From: Enoplolaimus lenunculus
Lineage: Eukaryota; Nematoda; Enoplea; Enoplida; Thoracostomopsidae
Length of the DNA: 64,000 nucleotides
Assembly: GCA_030248215.1 (NCBI GenBank)
Contig: JASANG010001782.1
Location: forward strand, 62,001 to 126,000
Direction of reading: 5' to 3'
Shown: one piece after another, positions 55,939 to 64,000 of the stretch
Layout: every line of letters starts with the position of its first letter
Position numbering within the stretch: the stretch's first letter is position 1
The notes under the pieces: model-generated
Told to the model about the DNA's origin: nothing
What the model saw: only the letters and a program-made list of their open reading frames with translations
The model's database searches: none
Translations under genes and position numbers: made by a program

Positions 55939-56171
55939 AAGGTGAAACGTGTAACAAAAATTTATCCTCAGAATGGCTGGAATAAAATGTGTGATAGTAA
56001 AAGCAGGGGCGTACCCAAGGGAATAGAGTAGACGGAATATATTTTTACCCGAAACTCCAAGAAAGAGGAAAGACAACAAAATCATTTTTAACAGAATTTA
56101 GAATCTCGTGGATTTTAGAGCACTCAAATTTTTTACATATATCTAAATACCTACCCTCAGAAAAAACCTTT

Positions 56172-56322
56172 AGCCAATATCAACAAGGCCGTAACAGTAG
56201 TAAAACCATATTGCTAAGACTAAACATAAGCCTAAGCCGAAACAAAAAATTAATGTAAACCTTAAAGTAACGCTGTTGCAGCCCCGCGAAAAAACGGTCC
56301 GCGCCTGATCGTTTTATGGGCC
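56172..56322. mobile_element. telomere-motif MITE
   Basis: TAGCCAATATCAACAAGGCC at the left, GTAACAGTAGTAAAACC, CATAAGCCTAAGCCG, then CCGCGAAAAAACGGTCCGCG and TTTTATGGGCC at the right. Confidence 0.65.
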
Positions 56323-56406
56323 AAAATTTTGACAATTATTCCCAACGGACAGCAACGAAGTACAATTATTGCTACTAATGCAATTAATTTTTAGGCTTAA
56401 ATATCC

Positions 56407-56615
56407 TTAACCCTTTCTCACATGAATATTTTCTACTTCCCTTGAGACCTACTTTTATGCTATAGGATTCGAACTCCAGTGACTGGAGTGGGAGGCGTAT
56501 ACCATCACCACTCAGCTATAGGAGCTTGACGCTCGAGCCCGAGGGGGCTCTCACGTCTTGTGCTGATTTAGTACTATGTATACGTGTTGTAATTGTTAAA
56601 GTGAGAAGGGGTTAA
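56407..56615. mobile_element. TIR element with tRNA-like core, internal deletion
   Basis: 209 bp. Ends TTAACCCTTTCTCACATGAA and AAGTGAGAAGGGGTTAA. It matches the 16,886 copy closely, including GGATTCGAACTCCAGTGACT, but lacks about 60 bp before the right end. Confidence 0.8.
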
Positions 56616-56872
56616 AGTTCCTTCTGATTCAGCGTTTGACGACGAATATCTATAGTTTTTATTTGACCAACAATGTGGTGAATGTCAGTTATTTGTGTAA
56701 TATTTTTGCTAGAAAAATTAAAGCATTGTTTTATATTTATAATCACCTAAAGATAATGTTTTAAAAATTACCATTTACTTTTGTTTGTCCACTGCTTACA
56801 ACTCAACGGAAAGCTATTTTCAATATTTACTATATCCTTTAATTGAAATTTTAGCATAAGACATAAAAAAAT

Positions 56873-58227
56873 TTAAGTTTCTCTTGATTTTACTAAAAAG
56901 TTTCAAAGATAGAAAACAAATTCCGCGAACAGAGCCACAGAAACAATATTCGCTTCTCTCACGCCAGCAAGCCACGCGACAGTTTGAAATGTTGAAATTT
57001 TGGCGGAGAATTTTTACGCCGCAAGCATCGGCCGACTTCGGGCGCAATTTCTTCGATGCACTCCATGCATTTGGCCGGATTTTTGAACCAACACGGACCG
57101 ACAACCTTGTCGACGCATTGTTCTATTTTTGATTGTTGCCGTGATTTCATTGTCATCAAACATGTCAGTATATTTTTGCTCCAACTGAAAGTAGCAATAT
57201 TTCGTTTCAGATTAGGGTGTAGTAGACGCGTAGACAGGATTTTTAATTGGGACGGGTCTAGGAAACCAAGAGTTACAGTATAAAATTTGAGTGTCAAAGA
57301 ATTCACGAACGAAGCGAGCGGAAAGCTCTCATTAAACATTGAATTTTCGTGTGAGTGTAGAGCGCGAAAGGGTGATTTGATCGCTAGATCGTCGATGATC
57401 CGCCACTGCCTGTGCGCATTAAACTACAGAGAAAACCACACCAGCGCAGCGAGCTGGAATCTGACGAAATTTTAGTAGTAGATCAATTTGCAAACATCGC
57501 AAACCTTGTCTTGTTTCATGGTTCGGTGATGTAGACCCGACAGACACAACCTAACCAAGGTTCTGAAATGTCGTCAATATTTTGTTTCTTGGTGGTCTCA
57601 ATGATAAACCCAGTCAGTAATAGGCTTAGGCTTAGGCTTAGGCTTAGATAATAGCCTCATCCATACGCTTAGGCTTGGGCTTAGGCTTAGGAATATACTT
57701 ATACTACTGTTCCGGCCGTGTTCTATACATGGGCCATATATACTATCTAGAATTGGTCTGGGGGGGCGAACGCCACACTCGCGATTAATGTTTATGCCAA
57801 GCCAAATTTTGGTAACTTGTAAAACCTTGCACGAAAAGTTCTCATCAACACTTTAAAATGGTTAAGTATCTAAGCTGCATCATGTAATCATCGCAGCGTA
57901 TTTTGCCGCGTGTCCAAAAGAAAATCCTAAATATTGCAATACCAGGGTGTAATTAGATATCCGTTTCCGTTCTCGTTAAAATCCGCGTCCGTTTCCGTTA
58001 TCTTTACTACCTTTTTACAGCGTGGGCAGTACCACTCTGCCGTAAACTCACGATGATTGACTTTTTGTTTTGCCAGTAGAAAATCCGATTGGCCCAAATC
58101 GCATTACATTTGGCGATGACTGTTCGTTAACGTTAACCCCAAAGCGTTCCATTGGTAAAGTACCCTCTACACATAATGCAATTGCCACAATTGACAATAG
58201 TACAAATTGTAAAATGTTTGAAATCAT
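56873..58227 (-). CDS. small secreted six-cysteine protein, unrecognised
   Basis: Exon 1, 58,227-58,052, begins MISNILQFVLLSIVAIALC, a signal peptide, and runs through PMERFGVNVNEQSSPNVMRF to donor GTGAGT. Exon 2, 57,184-57,018, follows acceptor GCTACTTTCAG in matching phase and holds six cysteines spaced C-x14-C-x7-C-x7-C-x2-C-x10-C, including QCVDKVVGPCWFKNPAKCME and IEEIAPEVGRCL. A short third exon, 56,892-56,873 (KSRET, stop), fits in phase but is weakly supported. The product would be about 120 residues, probably with three disulfides. The RFG motifs in exon 1 recall RFamide peptides, but no basic cleavage sites follow them, so a neuropeptide role is not favoured. A MITE lies in intron 1. 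Confidence 0.55.
57621..57735. mobile_element. telomere-motif MITE, left end lost
   Basis: AATAGGCTTAGGCTTAGGC and a further TTAGGCTTAG (four units in a row), GCCTCATCCATACGCTTAGG, and right end GTTCTATACATGGGCC. Confidence 0.7.
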
Positions 58228-58299
58228 AATGGTGTTTAAGAATTGTACTGTTAACAATGCAATAGTTGAACCTAAAATTGAGGAATGTTGCAAAAACCG

Positions 58300-58428
58300 G
58301 CTAAAATATAGAACAGGGCCAAAACAGTAGCATAAGCCTATTTCAAAACCTAAGCCTAAAACTAAGCCTACATCTGAGCGTTTAGTCCCTCAAAAAAACG
58401 TTCCGCCCCTGATCTTTAATACACGGGT
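58300..58428. mobile_element. telomere-motif MITE, worn ends
   Basis: AAATATAGAACAGGGCC, AACAGTAGCATAAGCC, CTAAGCCTAAAACTAAGCC and AAAAACGTTCCGCCCCTGAT. Confidence 0.6.
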
Positions 58429-58694
58429 ATGAAAACCTAAGGATTCTGTTTCGATGTTTGTCGCTGCTGTTTGTGTTATTAACTTCAGGTTTACAAAAAT
58501 ATGCATTCGTTTTTATGTTTAAAATACTTTCCGTTAAATTTTTCGACCCAAACTCTTGAATGTTTTCACAAATTTTATATTTTTCCTCTTGAATTTTTTA
58601 TTTGTTCTTACAAATAAATCTTGTACCATATTCGTTAAAATTGCTTGTTTCGTTCAAAAATATACGTTTTTTCATTTTTCTTCATAAAAATTTG

Positions 58695-58876
58695 GGCCAA
58701 TGTAAAGAACAGGGGCGAAACAGTAATACAAGCATATTCCTAAACCTAAGCTGCAAGAATGAGCATATTCCTAAGCCTAAGCCTAAACCTAAGCCAAGCA
58801 AAAATTAGTCTAAAGCTTAAGCTTACTCTTTTCAAGTCCACAGAAAAACGTTCCGCCCCTGATCTTTACATGAATC
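58695..58876. mobile_element. telomere-motif MITE with perfect 8-bp target duplication
   Basis: 182 bp, ends GGCCAATGTAAAGAACAGGG and CTGATCTTTACATGAATC. AAAATTTG lies on both sides (58,687-58,694 and 58,877-58,884). It contains CTAAGCCTAAGCCTAAACC and ACAGAAAAACGTTCCGCCCC. Confidence 0.9.
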
Positions 58877-61047
58877 AAAATTTGGTTAACGAAACGACGA
58901 AGAATTCTTTTACAGCATACGCTGAACAGATTATCTGTCAGAACAAATAAAAAATTTGGGATTAAAAATTATACATTTTTTCTTAAAAACATTTAATTCT
59001 TTTCAAGTTTTCGTTCAACAAAAACACTTTATACTTTTAGGTTATCATTTTTAAGGGTTCAAAACAATTTTCGTACGATACAGTACAAAACGAGCTAGTT
59101 CTTCAACAGAAATTGACGCTCTTCCGAAATGAAATCCTATAGTAGCTTCGCTCGTGTTCTTTCACTTACGCGTTGTACAAAATTCAATCAGATTGACAAA
59201 TTGAACAAAATTTCCACGACAAATAACAATACTAATAATGAAAGATACCGATTATGACTTCCTGTAATTAAATTGTTTTAAAACTACTGCGATTTTAAAG
59301 TCTGTGGAACTGTTTAAAAATTTGATTTTTACATATGTATGCCGAGGCAACGCAAAACGGCAAACATACAACTTCAAATCCGTTCGTAAAATTCGAAAAA
59401 TTTAAAAAAATGATTTCACAAACCTTTGAGTCGGGTTTTTTTTAATTTCGAAGATCAATCTAAAGTTGCTTATAGAGTCGTGCAAGTATCACAAGTACTA
59501 TAGTAGATCTGGAGACAGGAGGGGGCGTAAATTTCCTTCTTTGCCTATGATAACGAGAGCACAGGCCACCATAGTGTGAATGTCTAAGCTTCCGCAGCAG
59601 ACGAAGGTTTTCAATGCCGGACCCGGTAGAACTGTAAAACGATTTTCAACGTGTCAGCATACAATATGTGCCCTGGAAATCTCAAAAAATGTATAGCGTG
59701 CCATTTTGTGCCGCCCTTTTATAATCTATATATAGCTTTATATATCAGACGAAGTAACTCTGTGCTTAAGACATTAAATGCTAAAATTTACATCAAGTTT
59801 CTCGCAAGATTTGGATGCGTTCGGCGAATCCGTTAGCAATATTTTCATATTAAAATGCGATTTTTCTCGTTTCTGCGAAATTATCTCTTGCGTTGCTGGA
59901 CGTTTCAGAAACATTGTAAAAACCATTGGTGCCAATATCAACCTAAAATCAGCGGTTCCTTCGATACCGTTAATACATCAATCGTATTTGACTGCCACTC
60001 TGTCAGAAGTCCTTGGATCCGCTACTGGCACAAGCCTACTCCTAAACCTAAGCCTAAAACGTAATGATTAGGTTGAAGAATAAAACTGTCGTTTTGCTAA
60101 CTAGCGGCAAGCATGCTATACGCTGACATGTGATCAAGGGCCGTGTTTGCCAGGACTAGATTAAAAACTCAAATCGATAAGCAGCAATAAAATATATTTC
60201 AAACCTGTGGGTAATTCAACTGAATGTGACAGTTAAGATTTGTTGTCGCCGAAGTAACTCTGTACTTTCGCTGACGCTATACTTTCAAAGCACAACTGAT
60301 ACTAAATAAATAAAAAACATTAGTATTCCCCAACTTACCTATAGCGGCCTGCCTGCTAAGCTAAGCTTTAAAGTTTAAGCTTCTAAAGCTCTCCCGCCAT
60401 TAATCTACGACCTCTAAGTATGGAAACAGACCCTTATTAATCAGGCAAAAAATAGGAACCCGGACTCTTATTTACCTCTCCGATCTTTTTTTACGTCACA
60501 ACAGTAAATGAATTGTGGACCTTAATGTATGGCAGCAATAGGCCGAGAATGGCCACAAATATTGAATACCGAAATCGATTCATTGCATCCTGTTTTGAAT
60601 TTGCCCATGAAAGTTTTCGGTTTGTATACACGTGCACATATAGAGTTTAGCTTATTTGCCAAAATTGTTGAAAGTTCTAAGAATTCAGGTCTTTAACGCA
60701 ATTGCAGGGCACGAACCTCGAGTTGAAGATTATGCTTGAAACCGTTTCAATTTGCATGTTTATTGAGTTCACATGGTACGCCAGTTTCGAACGATTTCTA
60801 AAGTACTTATACCGTTTTGTATATATATGGTTTATTCTCAGATAATATTAAACTGAATAATTACAGGATTTTTAATAGTAAATCGAACAGTATTTTGATA
60901 AACATTTTGCGAGTAATTTTTGAACAATTATACTTTAGATTTATCTCGAAAATATCTATAGGCGAAAAGGTGTTCAAATTGGTAAACTTATATGTGATTG
61001 CAAAAGGCTCCATAGAAAGAATAATTTAATAGGTGGACAAAAATGTT

Positions 61048-61235
61048 GGCCATGTAAAGTTTCTGCGCGACTGCAAAAAGTAAGCTTAAGCTTCAGACTG
61101 GCTTTTTGCGTAGGCTTAAGGTTTAGGCTTAGGTATAAGCTCGTTATAACGCTTAGGTTTACGTTATTAAGGCTTAATTTTAGACTTAGGAATACGCATA
61201 TACTACTGTTACCGCCCTGTTCTATATTATTGGCC
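61048..61235. mobile_element. telomere-motif MITE
   Basis: 188 bp, ends GGCCATGTAAAGTTTCTGCG and CCCTGTTCTATATTATTGGCC-like right end (20 of its bases: CCCTGTTCTATATTATTGGC). It contains GTTTAGGCTTAGGTATAAGC and AACGCTTAGGTTTACG. Confidence 0.7.
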
Positions 61236-62031
61236 AAATATATTTTGCTCCACGGTGTACAAAGCTGTTATGGTAATACGTTTTAATTACGTTAGGGACC
61301 AGGGAGCGTTCTACTTCAAACAAATGGATGCTTTCAAACTTTTTATAAAAAATTGCAGACGGATAAAACAATCTGTCCTAGCACACACAAAAAATATTTC
61401 TAAATTTTTTGAGAAAATTATTTTCTGTGGCAAATCTGAAAAGTTTTTCTGATATTTAAGACAATTACTATAAAAATAACAGGAAAACATTGATTTTCAG
61501 AACTTTTTTGAAAACTTTTCCGTTACAACAGAAATACTTTTCAAGTGCACCTTGTTAAATCATATTCTTTAAATGTAAGAAATTTTTTCTTAAATATCAA
61601 AAATATTATTTTGATCGCACAAATCCATTTAAATATAGGAAATACTTCAAAGAATGAGTTAAAAATCACGTATATATATAGTACGAAATTGTCGCGTAAC
61701 CAAAATTTATATATAATGCGGCACCGTTCACTAGGACGGTTAAAGACGCACGAATGGTGTGCCCGTAGCCTGCCAATATATGTTTAGAAAGGGCCAAAAA
61801 ATTAACGTGTACCTACGCGCTCAAATATCATGATGTGCAAGAAGAGTCAAAATTTTAAATGGATAACCTAAGTTTCGCAGGCTGAGTTATTATAGATGGC
61901 CTCCCATTGGCTACAGGCCCCCTGAAGAAGCGCCAGCCTCTCGCTCATCCTCCGGCCGTATAAGCAGACAACGGGAGTTCATTTGATTTAAGAACTGTAG
62001 AGTTTTAACGCAATTCAAAACCAGAAAGAAA

Positions 62032-62373
62032 CAGGAGGTGAAAAATACCGGAGCCGGAGGTCAATAAAAGTTTCTGGAGCCGGATGTGAGGCAAAATTAG
62101 GTAGATAAAACGATGGTTTAATTTGTTAATTCTAGCAAACATCTGTAACGTGTTGTTGAATCGTGTGATTTTACGATTATTGTTTGCGAAATCTCGGCAA
62201 TTCTTTTCTCAAAATTGTGCCAAAAGTTAAAACAAAACGCGCCAAACAGATAAATTTTGTAAAACTATGAAAATTACACTACCGGAATTGCCGGAGCATC
62301 CGGCAAAAAGTCTACCGGAGCCTTGAGGTCGATTTTTTGCCGGAGCCGAAAACAAATTTCTGGTTGCACTCTG
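62032..62373. mobile_element. CAGGGTGCAACCGG-family element, diverged
   Basis: CAGGAGGTGAAAAATACCGG at the left, CCGGAGCCGAAAACAAATTT and CTGGTTGCACTCTG at the right. Its left 130 bp match the piece inside the foldback loop at about 7,746-7,900. Confidence 0.6.
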
Positions 62374-64000
62374 ATCAAAACCAAAAATACGGATCTATTT
62401 CAAACGTTTAATAAATAATGTGTAAATTATTATAATCATTCCTTTTAAACTCAAATCGTACCAGTTATACGCAAAGGGAGTAATCACGACCGCACCCACA
62501 GGTGCTAATCAAACATTTTATAAAATTAAATTAGAGAAATAGTTTAGGATACGGTTTGAAAATACTATTTTTAAATCCTTAAATTTAAACACATCGATCT
62601 TTAATTGTACCCCATGACACACGATTGTTTTCAGTGAATTCAAGTTGAATTCTGAAGCTATCGCAATGCCTTACTCTGTCTGTAGCTTTGACTAAAAGTG
62701 CAAACATTCACGTTAATACTGTGTTCACCAAGGTACTTACAACCGACGGTCTGTCTCTGGCTTCGGCAAAAAATCGACTTCCGGTTTCGGCTCCTGTAGA
62801 ATTTTTACCGAAAGTTTCTACAATTTTGGTATCGAAACTTTTCGCATCGTGTCCTTTAGCGAGTTTCTTTGCATACATAAATTTTGTGGGCTGCAGACTA
62901 TTATTAAAAATAGCGAATTTGTTACTACATTACCTATTAATTTTGCTTCCCCTCTTCGTCTTGGCTCTGGCAAAATTTACAGACCTCTTGCTCCAGATTC
63001 TTCGCTTTCATATACAGCATGGTGCTAACGAGTGCAATTTTTCGATAATGCAACGCAAATTGCAGTGGCCAATGTTTACTGTGAAGTACGTTATATTATC
63101 CACTCTGAAAATTTGAATCTTAATGCGTTATCCATTTTATTTTGTGCCCGCCGTGTAGAAATAGACACGCCTTTTTACAAGTACGGTTTTGCAAAATGCT
63201 AGCAACGGAAAATTTAATTTGGAAACTGTTTCAATTTTCCACTACTACAGAATTTTTAAACTCGACTATTAAATTGATAAGATAAATTGAAGTTCATTTT
63301 ACCATTAGCGATTTTAAAAAGGACAGAAAAGGGAAATTGAAACAGTTTCTAAATTCAATTTCCACCGGCATTTCAAGTTTCAGTTGCCCAATGGAAATTT
63401 GGAGAGGTGTTTTTCATTATTGCAATTTAAATATATTGTCCCTATTATCGAAAAGGAGAGAAAATATTTTGGTTTTCAATTTGCATGCATGATTTTTAGG
63501 TAGCATATTGTACAATCTGATTGAACATTTTAGAGACAACGTTACGTATATATAAAAGTATTAGCCTTGAACAAGTTTTTGCCGCAGTGAAACGCTGGCT
63601 AGGCAGTCCTCTAATTGGTTTGTGTCATTTTAATCTGCTACGAAACTAGCAACTAGTTCAGGTGAATTTGCAAGATCATTTTTGGCATACTTTGACAAAT
63701 CTGATAGTGTGGGTAGATCATAAGAAGTGCAATCGTCAACGCTATTTTCTCTGCGTGATTCTATGCAATTGAAGGAGTATTCGCTCTTTCAATATGTTTT
63801 GAATGATGATTTATTACGGGGCACTGAATTCGTTGCCATTTGATTACCTGTAGCAGTAGCTGATTTTTTTCAACGGACCCCTCTGAAAATTGGTTTGCCA
63901 AAAGTTCCAGCAATTCGGTAGTAAATTGTACAAATTTGTAGGACCTAAGACTCCACAGTACTCGTATCTCGCTGTATTATTGTGTCTGGGTCAAATTTAG

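Larger units (their letters stand above)
52598..56872. other. intergenic, repeats and open frames without support
   Basis: Contains a full tRNA-like TIR element, a 38-bp tandem duplication, a GTAGCCAGCTC element, an ATT microsatellite, a telomere-motif MITE and a shortened tRNA-like element. A minus-strand open stretch at 52,980-53,171 looks protein-like but has no family or splice partner. Confidence 0.45.
58885..64000. other. right end of window without a supported gene
   Basis: Two repeats are listed separately (61,048 and 62,032). A 142-codon open frame at 62,688-63,116 is rich in Leu and Phe but has no recognised family. Near 60,400-60,510 there is a worn CTGTAGTGACC-type repeat. Otherwise I see nothing. 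Confidence 0.45.

Noticed and set aside
55752-55985. Open frame with poly-Ile
   Set aside because: It is a translation of the ATT microsatellite.
58052-58227. FMRFamide-like neuropeptide precursor, because of MERFG and VMRFG
   Set aside because: No basic cleavage site follows either RFG, and the exon splices in phase to a six-cysteine exon.
4080-61235. TTAGGC runs as a true telomere or chromosome end
   Set aside because: The runs are short, in both orientations, and bounded by transposon ends and target duplications.
62688-63116. 142-codon plus-strand open frame
   Set aside because: Leu/Phe-rich, no recognised family, no splice partners, and surrounded by repeat-like sequence.

Overview
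This is a eukaryotic, AT-rich window with intron-split genes and a very heavy load of small transposons. TTAGGC, the nematode telomere hexamer, recurs many times inside those transposons. The genes are ordinary animal genes, and their introns end in TTTTCAG or TTTTTAG, as is usual in nematodes. I read it as a nematode chromosome arm or repeat-rich region. A member of the Dorylaimia or a mermithid is possible, but the species cannot be settled from this sequence alone.

Genes were assembled exon by exon, with splice phase and protein family checked at each junction. From left to right: (1) a zinc carboxypeptidase A (M14A) on the minus strand, 2,751-15,802, with 11 exons found and the signal-peptide exon missing; (2) a complete cathepsin B on the plus strand, 17,588-21,600, whose sixth exon is present twice in tandem; (3) ELP6, an Elongator subunit, on the minus strand, 26,153-27,931; (4) BUB3, a spindle-checkpoint WD-repeat protein, on the plus strand, 29,937-33,598; (5) two phase-matched exons of an unrecognised minus-strand gene, 35,887-36,336; (6) an unrecognised secreted protein on the plus strand, 43,754-45,598; (7) a caspase/legumain-fold (clan CD) protein on the plus strand, 47,084-52,597, in which both catalytic positions are replaced; (8) a small secreted six-cysteine protein on the minus strand, 56,873-58,227. 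Neighbours do not form a pathway. ELP6 and BUB3 are divergent. Two digestive-type proteases, carboxypeptidase A and cathepsin B, are adjacent and diverge from the 15.8-17.6 kb interval.

The rest is mostly transposons. The dominant family (about 26 pieces) has GGCC-ATGTAAAG ends, 8-bp target duplications (so hAT-like) and runs of TTAGGC inside. A 2.6-kb foldback relative at 6,011-8,630 carries inverted arrays of an ~80-bp repeat and the same kind of ends and target duplication. Other families have CAGTGGCGGATCC ends (hAT type), CTGTAGTGACC ends (TA target), CAGGGTGCAACCGG ends (8-bp target), CCCGTAGCCAGCTC ends, or GTATTCTCAAAT ends. One further family has TTAACCCTTTCTCAC ends and encloses a tRNA-like core. 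A 1.6-kb hAT-like element at 24,104-25,692 has its empty site preserved in a related segment near 39.4 kb. The stretches 36.7-43.7 kb and 58.9-64.0 kb show no gene I can support.
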